Assembly: GCA_028098005.1 (NCBI GenBank)
Contig: JAOHFM010000021.1
Coordinates: forward strand, 1-24,932
DNA: 24,932 nt
Reading direction: 5' to 3'
Origin: Psychrosphaera sp.
GTDB lineage: Bacteria > Pseudomonadota > Gammaproteobacteria > Enterobacterales > Alteromonadaceae
In this document: positions 1 to 7,535 of the stretch, piece by piece
Position numbering within the stretch: position 1 is the first letter of the stretch
Layout of the letters: every line of letters begins with the position of its first letter
The notes under the pieces: generated by a model
The model's input: the letters and a program-made list of their open reading frames with translations, nothing else
Database searches by the model: none
Told to the model about the DNA's origin: nothing
Position numbers and translations under genes: made by a program

Positions 1-496
1 TATTTAAGTCTTTAAAAACAATAATTCCAATTTGTATCTGATTTATAAGCGGTTCGCTTTGCTGAGCGTTAGTCTCAAGTTTTTCTTCGTCACTTTCAAT
101 TTTACTTTCGTTTTTAGAATTAAAATTAGCGGTTGACCACCCTCCAACAGTTAATGGGCTGTTGGGCTGTTGATCTATTTTTAGGTCAAGTCCGGTGAAT
201 TCAAAGTGATTTACCTTTAAGGTTTTACTTAACAAAGGCAATAGGTCAAAGTTAATAATCAGGGTTTTAAATGACACTATTTCATTGGACTTTTGATGTA
301 AAAGTGCAGCGTCTGAAATGGTTACTTCACCGATAAAAGGGTCATAATTTAAATTGAAGTTTTCTTGGAGGGTGAGCTCCTGTTCTAAAAAGACTTCTTC
401 AACGGCCCATCTGGCCAGGTAGGAGGAAAGAGCAAGCATACCTATTATTACAGATGCTATTAATGAAACAGTTATTAAAACTATGATTCTCTTCAT
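1..496 (-). CDS. AsmA/DUF748-like membrane-anchored protein, 5' part only
   Basis: Open frame of 165 codons read leftward from the ATG at 496; it runs off the window edge, so the C-terminal part is missing. A GGAGG ribosome site lies just upstream of the start. Residues 4-25 form one hydrophobic N-terminal anchor. The following stretch, with phrases such as GEVTISDAALL and LKVNHFEFTGLDLKI, resembles the N-terminal repeats of DUF748/AsmA-type proteins, large periplasmic proteins linked in other bacteria to envelope and lipid transport. A polar, Glu/Ser/Asn-rich insert follows. The family call is from remembered sequence style and only the N-terminus is visible. It is divergent from the DMT transporter gene at 662. 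Confidence 0.6.
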   Translation of the reverse strand, partial: MKRIIVLITVSLIASVIIGMLALSSYLARWAVEEVFLEQELTLQENFNLNYDPFIGEVTISDAALLHQKSNEIVSFKTLIINFDLLPLLSKTLKVNHFEFTGLDLKIDQQPNSPLTVGGWSTANFNSKNESKIESDEEKLETNAQQSEPLINQIQIGIIVFKDLN

Positions 497-606
497 TTTT
501 CCTCCAAAATTTACGAGTAACTAACTTAGCATGTTTAGGCTACTTTGACATGAGATAATATAGCTGTCACATGAAATTTTTACTTCGTGCTTGTTGGGTT
601 AAAGTA

Positions 607-612
607 TATACT
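607..612 (+). promoter_or_regulatory. Possible -10 box for the DMT transporter gene
   Basis: TATACT lies about 50 bases before the ATG at 662. Only a weak -35 match (TTCGTG, 584-589) sits at 17-base spacing, so this is a tentative reading. Confidence 0.3.
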
Positions 613-661
613 CTAGTCCTATTTCATTTGTTTTATTGCTCCTTTTAAAATTGGATTATTA

Positions 662-1570
662 ATGCCGGTATCTATTGCGTTTTTAGTTGTTGTCCTTGTA
701 TGGTCTACTACGCCTTTAGGAATAGTGTGGAGCAGTGAATCAATATCTCCGACCCTATCACTGTTAATGAGAATGGCCATTGCAGCCTCAGTTGGACTTG
801 TCTTAATGAAAGGCCTTAATATAAAACTCAATACATCAAAAAACGCAATTAAAGTGTATTTGTTTTCGAGCATTAGTTTGTCTGTCGGGATGTTGTTTTG
901 TTATTTTGCTGCACAGTATATTTCGTCAGGTTTAATGGCGTTGAGCTTTGGTTTAACACCAATACTATCTGGGTTGCTTGCCCAGCGGTGGCTGTCGGAA
1001 AACAAGTTCACTAAAACAAAAAAGATTTCGTTATTGATCGCTTTATCAGGCTTGGCCATTGTTTGTAGTGAAAATATGATTATTAATGATGGTGCTATTT
1101 ATGGCTTTAGTTTCATTTTTATTGGCGTTGTCTTATTTAGTTTAAGTAGTGTTTTAGTAAAGGGCGTTAAGGTAGATTTGCATCCGTTATCAACAACGGT
1201 GGGGTCTTTGCTCGTGTCACTGCCTGTTTATTTAATTGCTTGGTTTATATTAGACGGTGAAATAAATTATCAAGAGTGGCAAGGCCGCTCAGTTTGGGCC
1301 GTTGTTTATATGGGACTATTCGCATCGCTATTAGGATTTTTAGCCTATTTTTATATTCTTCAAAAACTTGAAGCAAGTACTGTGGCATTAGTCACTATGT
1401 TAACGCCAGTTGTTTCCATGAGTTTAGGTATCATTTTAAATGATGAGCGCTTTTCTATCAGTTTATTAACGGGCGGCTTATTGATTGTACTGGGTCTGGG
1501 CGTTTTTCAGTTTGGAAATAGAATGTTTAGTAAGTTTAATCGTTCAAAAACCAGCTCAATAAACATTTAG
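662..1570 (+). CDS. DMT-superfamily (EamA-type) transporter
   Basis: A 302-residue, strongly hydrophobic protein with about ten membrane helices, arranged as two EamA-like halves (roughly residues 4-140 and 150-280). The first helix carries VVLVWSTTPLGIVWSSE, typical of the family, and the second half has the usual pattern (LASLLGFLAYFYILQKL, then a TVALVTMLTPVVSMSLG helix). EamA proteins are inner-membrane carriers that usually export metabolites or amino acids; the substrate cannot be read from sequence. The ATG at 662 begins just before the first helix and has no strong ribosome site. The C-terminus ends in a short basic, Ser-rich tail. It is probably monocistronic, since the next gene has its own promoter. 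Confidence 0.85.
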   Translation: MPVSIAFLVVVLVWSTTPLGIVWSSESISPTLSLLMRMAIAASVGLVLMKGLNIKLNTSKNAIKVYLFSSISLSVGMLFCYFAAQYISSGLMALSFGLTPILSGLLAQRWLSENKFTKTKKISLLIALSGLAIVCSENMIINDGAIYGFSFIFIGVVLFSLSSVLVKGVKVDLHPLSTTVGSLLVSLPVYLIAWFILDGEINYQEWQGRSVWAVVYMGLFASLLGFLAYFYILQKLEASTVALVTMLTPVVSMSLGIILNDERFSISLLTGGLLIVLGLGVFQFGNRMFSKFNRSKTSSINI

Positions 1571-1603
1571 TTTGATCTAAGTCTGTTTTTTCCGCTTTAT
1601 TTT

Positions 1604-1631
1604 TTGATTACGCGCTAAAATCACATATAAT
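1604..1631 (+). promoter_or_regulatory. Sigma70-type promoter of the 2OG/Fe(II) oxygenase gene
   Basis: TTGATT at 1604-1609 and TATAAT at 1626-1631 are separated by 16 bases. The -10 box is perfect and the site lies about 30 bases before the start codon chosen at 1663. Confidence 0.6.
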
Positions 1632-1662
1632 TCGCCGCATAAATTAAGAGGTGAAAATTATA

Positions 1663-2499
1663 ATGTTATCTATTGTTGATTATAAAGCTGATAATGCAGC
1701 GGAAGAGTTTGTAAAGTCTCTTCATGAAACGGGTTTTGGCGTATTAAAAAACCATCCATTACAAAAAGATCTTTTAGAGTCTATTTATTCTAATTGGGCC
1801 GGTTACTTTTCGTCTGATAATAAACAAGACTTTCACTTTAATGTTGAAACACAAGACGGATTCTTCCCTGATACAGTAAGTGAAACAGCAAAAGGTGCCG
1901 ATAAAAAAGACATCAAAGAATATTATCATTATTACCCTTGGGGACAATGTCCTGAAGCGTTACGTGAAGAAGTTCATGCTTATTTTGTACAAGCAAACGA
2001 GTTGGCATCTACCTTATTAGACTGGGTAGAAAAGCATTCTCCTGCCGATGTATCTGTAAATTACAAAGCAGCCTTGTCTTCAATGATCAAAGATAGCGAA
2101 CAGACGCTTCTACGTATACTTCATTACCCACCAATTACGGGTGAAGAAGAAGTAGGTGCGATTCGTGCCGCTGCACACGGTGACATTAACTTATTAACTG
2201 TATTACCTGCTGCAAACCAAGGTGGTTTACAGGTTCAGAAAAAAGACGGTAGTTGGTTTGATGTACCAGGCGATTTTGGTTGTTTAGTGGTGAACATCGG
2301 TGACATGCTGCAAGAAGCCTCAGGTGGTTATTTCCCATCTACTATTCACAGAGTAATTAACCCGGAAGGCGCAGATAGAAGTAAGTCTCGTATTTCTTTA
2401 CCTCTATTCTTACACCCACGCCCAGACGTTGTTTTGTCTGACCGCTATACAGCGGGCGAATACTTAGATGAGCGTTTGCGCGAGTTAGGCGTTAAATAA
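1663..2499 (+). CDS. 2-oxoglutarate/Fe(II) oxygenase, isopenicillin N synthase-like
   Basis: A 278-residue protein of the isopenicillin N synthase-like dioxygenase fold. The C-terminal half holds the expected iron facial triad HxD...H (H172 and D174 in AHGDINLLT, H229 in TIHRVINP) and the RxS pair that binds 2-oxoglutarate (R243, S245 in SRISLPLF). An N-terminal DIOX_N-like region (about 1-110) contains the HETGFGVLKNHP motif. These enzymes hydroxylate or desaturate small molecules; the substrate of this cytoplasmic member is unknown. A GTG at 1651 would add four residues, but AAGAGGTG at 1645-1652 is a good ribosome site for the ATG at 1663. It has its own promoter and ends at a bidirectional terminator. 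Confidence 0.85.
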   Translation: MLSIVDYKADNAAEEFVKSLHETGFGVLKNHPLQKDLLESIYSNWAGYFSSDNKQDFHFNVETQDGFFPDTVSETAKGADKKDIKEYYHYYPWGQCPEALREEVHAYFVQANELASTLLDWVEKHSPADVSVNYKAALSSMIKDSEQTLLRILHYPPITGEEEVGAIRAAAHGDINLLTVLPAANQGGLQVQKKDGSWFDVPGDFGCLVVNIGDMLQEASGGYFPSTIHRVINPEGADRSKSRISLPLFLHPRPDVVLSDRYTAGEYLDERLRELGVK

Positions 2500-2530
2500 G
2501 TTTCTTTGTATTAGGTAATATAAAGTCATA

Positions 2531-2557
2531 AAAAACGGCAGTTAAACTGCCGTTTTT
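2531..2557. terminator. Bidirectional intrinsic terminator
   Basis: A perfect 11-bp stem (AAAAACGGCAG with CTGCCGTTTTT) encloses a 5-base loop. The A-rich 5' side and T-rich 3' side let it serve both strands. It sits between the convergent oxygenase gene (+) and ACE-like peptidase gene (-). Confidence 0.9.
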
Positions 2558-2629
2558 AGTATCTACTGTAAAAGTACTACAGCAAATGTAACTACTATTT
2601 CGTATTAGTACATTTGCAGTATTGGGTCA

Positions 2630-4462
2630 TTACCAACCGCACTGACGATTAACATTTTGTTTGTCTAACCATGTTTTTAATGGTGCAAAATAGTCAATTA
2701 CAGCTGTCGCATCCATTTCTTTAGAGCCTGTCATTGCTTCTAACGCTTCTTGCCAAGGCTTGCTCATGCCCAGTTCAAGCATTGCATTTAACTTAGTGCC
2801 CACTTCTTTGTTGTTGTAAATTGAACAACGGTGCAGAGGACCAGTTTCGCCGGCAATATCACAAAGCTCTCTATGGAATTGGAACTGTAAAATATGTGCT
2901 AAGAAGTAACGTGAGTAAGGAGTATTCGCAGGTATATGATATTTAGAACCGGCATCAAAGTTTTCTTCCGTACGAGCTACTGGAGCTTTCACACCTTGGT
3001 ATTGCTCACGTAATTTCCACCAACCTTCGTTATATTGATCAGGTGTTAACTCACCGCTAAATACCTGCCAACGCCATTTGTCTACCATTAAACCAAATGG
3101 TAAAAAGGCAACTTTATCCATGGCCATGCGCATTAGAAATGGTAGATCACCAGATGCATCCGGCTCTTTTTCAATTAAACCAATTTCTTTTAGGTATTTT
3201 GGTGTAATTGATAATGCTACTGTATCACCAATAGCTTCATGGAACCCATCATTAGCACTTCCTCTGTAGAGTAATGGTTGCTTTTGATTATAGGCGCGTT
3301 GGTAAAAATTATGTCCCAACTCATGGTGAATCACGTTGAACTCTTCACCCGTTTGCTGGATACACATTTTTATACGATAATCCGTTTCAGTGACATCCCA
3401 TGCACTAGCATGACAAACAGAGTCTCTGCCTACGGGCTTTTCAAATTGAGAGCGGCTCCAGAATGTGCCTGGTAACTCTTCAAATCCAAGAGATGTAAAG
3501 AAGCTTTCTGCTTGTTCAACCATTTTGATAGGTGTGTAGTTGTGCTCTTTAAGTTTGGTTGTTACATCGACACCTGAACCTCCTTCAGGCGCAACTAAAT
3601 CATATATGTTGCCCCAAGTTTGCGCCCACATGTTCCCCAATAAGTGAGCCGGTATTTCACCTTCGTTAGGAGCAACTTCATCGCCATACTTTTCGTTTAG
3701 CTTGGCTCTAACATGACAATGAAGTGAGTCGTATAATGGTTTTACTTGCCCCCAAACCCTGTCCATTTCATTTGCAAAAGCATCTGGCTTCATGTCGTAT
3801 TTGGAACGCCACATTGCACCTACATCACTAAAGCCTAAATCTTTAGCACCTTGGTTAGCAATTTCAACAAGGCGCACATACTTGTCTTTCATGCTAGGAG
3901 ATACTTTTCGCCAGTCTATCCAAGCATTTAGCATGGCTTCCGGGTCATCTGATGTTGCCATTGTGTTTGACAAGGCAATTAGGTCGTACTTATCACCATC
4001 TGGTGTGGAGCCTGAGCCATATATAGCAGAAAGTTTACTTTCGATTTTCGCTAGTTCAGAGGCAAGTTCAGGAGAGTCTGCTGGCGCTGGAAGTGTTAAG
4101 CCTAGTCTTAAAAGGTCTAATTTTCGTTTGGTATCGTAATCTAACGTTAAGTCTTTAAACTTTGCAGCACCATTGGCAAGCTCAATACCTAGTAACTTAA
4201 TTTCTTCATTGGCTTTAGAAGCAATGAATTGAGTATCTTCAGTGATATAGGTTTGTGCTACCCACTCTGCTTTTGCAGCGTACTCGTAAATTTCAGAAAG
4301 ACGCTGCTCTGCGTTGCTAACATAAGCTTTTGCGTCAGCTTCCGTTAGTGTTTGATTCTGAGACGTCACATTCTCTGTTTTAGTTTCTACAGAGCAACCC
4401 GCTAAAGCAAGAGATATAGCTGCGGTTAGCATGATACGTTTGGTAGTAAGTTGTTTTTGCAT
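2630..4462 (-). CDS. ACE-like M2 family dipeptidyl carboxypeptidase, lipoprotein
   Basis: A 610-residue homologue of angiotensin-converting enzyme (peptidase family M2), which removes C-terminal dipeptides from peptides. The zinc site is H380-E381-x-x-H384 in NVIHHELGHNF, with third ligand E409 in HEAIGD. Residues matching the ACE pocket are present: H351 in CHASAWD, and K507, H509, Y516, R518 and Y519 in KYHIPANTPYSRYF; R518 corresponds to the chloride-binding Arg of the animal enzyme. Cysteine pairs matching ACE disulfides are C350/C367 and C534/C546. The N-terminus is a lipoprotein signal with lipobox LAGC (Cys23) followed by Ser, suggesting outer-membrane anchoring and periplasmic action. 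AGGA precedes the ATG at 4462. It lies 58 bases after dusC on the same strand, and its ribosome site falls inside an inverted repeat. Confidence 0.95.
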   Translation of the reverse strand: MQKQLTTKRIMLTAAISLALAGCSVETKTENVTSQNQTLTEADAKAYVSNAEQRLSEIYEYAAKAEWVAQTYITEDTQFIASKANEEIKLLGIELANGAAKFKDLTLDYDTKRKLDLLRLGLTLPAPADSPELASELAKIESKLSAIYGSGSTPDGDKYDLIALSNTMATSDDPEAMLNAWIDWRKVSPSMKDKYVRLVEIANQGAKDLGFSDVGAMWRSKYDMKPDAFANEMDRVWGQVKPLYDSLHCHVRAKLNEKYGDEVAPNEGEIPAHLLGNMWAQTWGNIYDLVAPEGGSGVDVTTKLKEHNYTPIKMVEQAESFFTSLGFEELPGTFWSRSQFEKPVGRDSVCHASAWDVTETDYRIKMCIQQTGEEFNVIHHELGHNFYQRAYNQKQPLLYRGSANDGFHEAIGDTVALSITPKYLKEIGLIEKEPDASGDLPFLMRMAMDKVAFLPFGLMVDKWRWQVFSGELTPDQYNEGWWKLREQYQGVKAPVARTEENFDAGSKYHIPANTPYSRYFLAHILQFQFHRELCDIAGETGPLHRCSIYNNKEVGTKLNAMLELGMSKPWQEALEAMTGSKEMDATAVIDYFAPLKTWLDKQNVNRQCGW

Positions 4463-4467
4463 TTTAG

Positions 4468-4508
4468 ATCCTGATTATTTTATTTTTATGAATCAAAAAG
4501 TTCAGGAT
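4468..4508 (-). promoter_or_regulatory. Inverted repeat covering the ribosome site of the ACE-like gene
   Basis: In the minus-strand transcript, ATCCTGA (4508-4502) is followed by 27 bases and then its exact complement TCAGGAT (4474-4468). The second arm contains AGGA, the ribosome site of the gene starting at 4462. The intervening part can form a further TTTTT/AAAAA pairing. The first arm begins 12 bases past the dusC stop codon, so ribosomes ending dusC could disturb the stem. The repeat is visible; control of translation is an inference. Confidence 0.4.
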
Positions 4509-4520
4509 AAAATAACCTAG

Positions 4521-5501
4521 CTAAGTTGTTTCTGCAACGCCCGCATATTGTCTATGTTCATCAACAATAGCCTTTAACATTTCCTTTGTCTTTTTAATGG
4601 TTCTAATAGACCGAAAAAATGGCTCCGCTTCCGAATAGTTCATTTTTAAATAAACCATCCACTGCTTTACTCGGTTTGAATAATAAAGTCCTTTATCACC
4701 TTCAATTTCGTACTCTGAATAGGTAATTAAAAGTGCCAATACCTCAACCCAAGTTAACGGATCCTGTTCACCTTTTATCCAGCTTGCTAGATTAGGTAAC
4801 GCTAGCGCACCTCTACCTAACATAATGTTGTTACAGCCAGATCTCAATTGGCATAATTTAGCTTGTTCAGGGTTCCATATTTCACCGTTTGCAATTAACG
4901 GTGTTTTTACATGCTTTGCTATAACTGCTATTTGTTCCCAATAGGCCGGGGGTTTATAACCGTCACTTTTTGTTCGAGCATGGATGGCAATTTCACTTGC
5001 TCCGCCCTCCGATAGGGCTTGAGCGTTTTCAATTGCTAAGCTAGCGTCGTCAAAGCCAAGACGCATTTTAGCCGTTACCGGTAAATGATCAGGTACCGCG
5101 GCCCTCACAGCTTTGGCAATGTTATAAAGCGTAGTAGGGTCTTTAAGTAATATAGCGCCGCCACGACTTTTGTTAACGGCTTTTGCTGGACAGCCAAAAT
5201 TAAGATCTATGCCCGGGCTCCCTAAAGAGGTTGCCACTACCGCGTTTTCCGCTAACCAATTTGGCTCTTGGCCTAAAAGTTGAATTCGAACAGGAGTACC
5301 GCTTGGTGTTTTGCTGCCGTTATATAGCTCCGGACAATACCGGTAGAAAACACGTTCCGGCAGTTTTTGATCAACAATGCGAATAAACTCAGTGACGCAT
5401 AAGTCAATGCCACCCATGCTAGTGAGCATGTGTCTCATGAGGTGGTCTATTACACCTTCCATAGGTGCCAACGTTATTTGCGGTTTAGTCATTGAGCGCA
5501 T
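4521..5501 (-). CDS. dusC: tRNA-dihydrouridine(16) synthase DusC
   Basis: A 326-residue FMN-dependent enzyme that reduces uridine to dihydrouridine in the tRNA D loop; the DusC subfamily acts on U16. Visible markers are the N-terminal TLAPMEGVIDHLMRHML, ITEF-like CVTEFIRIVDQKLP, the NFGCPAKAVNKSRGGAILL loop with catalytic Cys104, the MRLGFDD and IHARTKSDGY FMN/tRNA segments, and the C-terminal helical tRNA-binding domain (RVKQWMVYLKM). The length is near that of E. coli DusC. The start may be the ATG at 5501 or the one three codons later (5492); neither has a clear ribosome site. It lies upstream of the ACE-like gene and is probably cotranscribed with it at least in part. Confidence 0.93.
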   Translation of the reverse strand: MRSMTKPQITLAPMEGVIDHLMRHMLTSMGGIDLCVTEFIRIVDQKLPERVFYRYCPELYNGSKTPSGTPVRIQLLGQEPNWLAENAVVATSLGSPGIDLNFGCPAKAVNKSRGGAILLKDPTTLYNIAKAVRAAVPDHLPVTAKMRLGFDDASLAIENAQALSEGGASEIAIHARTKSDGYKPPAYWEQIAVIAKHVKTPLIANGEIWNPEQAKLCQLRSGCNNIMLGRGALALPNLASWIKGEQDPLTWVEVLALLITYSEYEIEGDKGLYYSNRVKQWMVYLKMNYSEAEPFFRSIRTIKKTKEMLKAIVDEHRQYAGVAETT

Positions 5502-5522
5502 CTTTAAAAATTCAGGCCGCGT

Positions 5523-5528
5523 ATTATA
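5523..5528 (-). promoter_or_regulatory. -10 box for dusC
   Basis: A perfect TATAAT on the minus strand lies about 22 bases before the ATG at 5501. No good -35 is seen. A short inverted repeat (GACTTT/AAAGTC) sits immediately upstream. Confidence 0.45.
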
Positions 5529-5642
5529 CTGACTTTGTTAAAAAGTCACCAGTTGGGATTTTCCGAATGGGCTTTTAATGTTTTAGATGTTTAAGCATGT
5601 TAAATTCAACGCGTTTTTAAATTTGTCAGTAAGGAGACACCA

Positions 5643-6083
5643 ATGGAATATGTCCATACTATGGTTCGAGTCAATAACCTTGAAGAATCTATGAAGTTTT
5701 ATTGTGAGTTATTGGGTTTGCATGAGGTTCATCGTCAAGACAGTGAAAAGGGTAGATTTACTCTGGTCTTTTTAGCGGCACCGGATCAACTAGAAGAAGC
5801 ACAAGAAACTAAAAAGCCTACCATTGAGTTAACCTATAACTGGGACCCTGAGGAATACACAGGTGGCAGAAACTTTGGTCACCTTGCATTCAGGGTTGAT
5901 GATATTTATGAACTGTGTCAAAAGTTACAAGACGGTGGTGTTGTAATTAACCGTCCACCAAGATGTGGACATATGGCGTTTGTTCGCTCGCCTGATGGCA
6001 TAAGTATTGAGTTGATTCAAAAGAATGGGTCGTTACCGCCGCAAGAGCCATGGTTATCTATGGAAAACACAGGTAGCTGGTAA
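5643..6083 (+). CDS. gloA: Lactoylglutathione lyase (glyoxalase I)
   Basis: A 146-residue protein of the vicinal-oxygen-chelate fold, with two beta-alpha-beta-beta-beta modules. It isomerises the methylglyoxal-glutathione hemithioacetal to S-lactoylglutathione, the first step of methylglyoxal detoxification in the cytoplasm. The four metal ligands expected from the E. coli enzyme are in place: H5, E62 (in TIELTYNW), H80 (in NFGHLAFRVDD) and E123 (in ISIELIQ). The lack of the long eukaryotic insertions fits the nickel-type bacterial class. AAGGAG lies about 7 bases before the ATG. It is divergent from dusC and probably single-gene. Confidence 0.9.
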   Translation: MEYVHTMVRVNNLEESMKFYCELLGLHEVHRQDSEKGRFTLVFLAAPDQLEEAQETKKPTIELTYNWDPEEYTGGRNFGHLAFRVDDIYELCQKLQDGGVVINRPPRCGHMAFVRSPDGISIELIQKNGSLPPQEPWLSMENTGSW

Positions 6084-6125
6084 ATAAAACTATCTTGAGC
6101 AATTAGTGAAATAAACTCAGCCAAT

Positions 6126-6447
6126 TTAAACTTGATGAAGATCTAATTGCTCACATTGCCAACAAAATTCAAAGCTAGCATGATTTTCTTCGCCGCAATG
6201 ACTGCAACTCCAGTCTGGTTTCTCGCTTTTTAAATCTTGTTCTATTGCTTGGCATGCACTTCTTGCTGTTTCAAGATCGTTGTCGTTTAATACCCACAGT
6301 TGCGGCCATGCCTCGGTAAACGGCAACTCGCCAATCGCACCAGAAATGTATTCATTTTTTTACTAAGTGTTTTATATCTAACCGCTTTAAAGTCTCAATA
6401 AAGGGCTGCAATTCTAAGTTGTTACTGCATTGGTAAACTTTCTTCAT
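6126..6447 (-). pseudogene. DUF2007-family zinc-ribbon protein, frameshifted
   Basis: The minus-strand ATG at 6447, preceded by AGGCGG, opens a frame that ends after 31 residues at 6352, just past a run of seven A (plus-strand T at 6355-6361). The next frame continues with KNEYISGAIGELPF and ends at 6126. Removing one A joins both parts into a 106-residue protein ending in a CxxC-x11-CxxC zinc ribbon (WSCSHCGEENHASFEFCWQC). This layout matches DUF2007 proteins, small putative signal-transducing proteins of unknown function, whose conserved KNE segment falls exactly at the junction. Either the gene is broken, the read has a homopolymer error, or slippage restores the product. A TTG at 6326 could start a 66-residue C-terminal fragment. 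Confidence 0.75.
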
Positions 6448-6547
6448 TTAACCGCCTGTTTTTGTGTATTGTTTTATACTATGACTTACTCTGATAGTTT
6501 TCGCCAAGTTAACTAAAACAATTAATGCGATGCGTGATAATTATCTT

Positions 6548-6553
6548 TATAAT
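6548..6553 (+). promoter_or_regulatory. Possible -10 box for the tandem PTPS gene
   Basis: TATAAT lies 30 bases before the ATG at 6583. The -35 is poor. The 135-base divergent region between 6448 and 6582 shows nothing else I can name. Confidence 0.4.
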
Positions 6554-6582
6554 ACCGGCTCGAATTAAAGAGAGAGAGTAAT

Positions 6583-7449
6583 ATGCAACTGTTTGTTAAT
6601 GATTTAACCGTTATCGATTTTTCCTATTTGTGCACGCAACGAGGCATGGTGGGTGAAAGCTGGATTGTCGATTTGACATTACACGGTGAACTTGATGAAC
6701 AAAATATGGTTTTAGACTTCTCTAAAGTTAAAAAACAAGTTAAACGTATTATTGATGATACTGTTGATCATAAGCTAGCTATCCCTACCGAATTTAGTGG
6801 CGTTAATGTTGAGCATATTGATGGTCAAGATTACATTAAGGTTGAGTTTGAGTCTTTAGGCGGCGAAAAAATCGCTATCTCTAGCCCGTCAGATGCTTAT
6901 TGTTTTGTAGACGCAGATAAAATTGAAATGTCTCACGTGATTAAACATCTAGCGTCAGTTATTAAACCTCAGTTACCCACTAACGTTAAAAAAGTTGAAC
7001 TGTCTTTACGCGCGGAAGAAATAAGTGGCTTTTATTATCACTACACGCACGGCTTAAAAAAACATGATGGTAATTGCCAACGCATAGCCCACGGACACCG
7101 CTCAAAAATTCAAGTTTTTGAAAATGAAATGAAATCACCTCGTTTAGAAAAAGAAGTGTCTAAAGTTTGGGAAGACATATACGTAGCCACTGATGAAGAT
7201 GAAGTATCGGACGCAGAGTTAGAGTTTATTTCAAAAACGCAAAGCCAGGTTGCTTACAAATATGAGTCATCGCAAGGTAAATTTGAATTGGCGATGGAAA
7301 AGTCGTCAGTATATAGCATGCCAGTGGATACTACCGTTGAGCTGATTGCTCAGTATCTAGCAGACAAATTAAAAGCTCAATATCCAGACAATAGCTATAA
7401 AGTGGTTGCCTACGAAGGGGTTGCTAAAGGCGCAATTGCGTTTGCTTAG
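6583..7449 (+). CDS. Tandem 6-pyruvoyltetrahydropterin synthase-like (QueD/PTPS) protein
   Basis: A 288-residue protein with two diverged PTPS-like (T-fold) halves. Half one (about 1-130) keeps the GELDEQNMVLDFSKVKK strand-helix and the catalytic Asp-His pair (D62-H63 in TVDHKL), but has VGESW where the zinc HGH motif should be. Half two (about 140-288) has the Cys and zinc motif (C165, H170, H172 in NCQRIAHGHRSK), a likely upstream His ligand (H153) and a C-terminal pterin-contact Glu (E278 in AYEGVAKGA), but lacks the DH pair. PTPS/QueD enzymes make tetrahydropterins or the queuosine precursor 6-carboxytetrahydropterin; the substrate here is unknown. A GA-rich ribosome site (AAAGAGAGAGAG) precedes the ATG. 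The family call is confident, the function is not. Confidence 0.85.
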   Translation: MQLFVNDLTVIDFSYLCTQRGMVGESWIVDLTLHGELDEQNMVLDFSKVKKQVKRIIDDTVDHKLAIPTEFSGVNVEHIDGQDYIKVEFESLGGEKIAISSPSDAYCFVDADKIEMSHVIKHLASVIKPQLPTNVKKVELSLRAEEISGFYYHYTHGLKKHDGNCQRIAHGHRSKIQVFENEMKSPRLEKEVSKVWEDIYVATDEDEVSDAELEFISKTQSQVAYKYESSQGKFELAMEKSSVYSMPVDTTVELIAQYLADKLKAQYPDNSYKVVAYEGVAKGAIAFA

Positions 7450-7535
7450 TTTTTCATTGCGTAAAAGGTTTGGCTTACAAGATATTGCATACATTGGTTA
7501 ATGTGGGTAATAAATTTAATGAGGGATTATATTAA

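Noticed and set aside
545..550. Perfect TTGACA as a -35 box for the DMT gene
   Set aside because: No -10 box lies at 15-19 bases downstream (the region reads CACATG), so it is probably coincidental.
6345..6365. Programmed -1 frameshift at the A7 tract of the DUF2007 gene
   Set aside because: A -1 shift leads to the wrong frame; the intact C-terminal part needs +1 (or loss of one A), so classical -1 slippage does not explain it.
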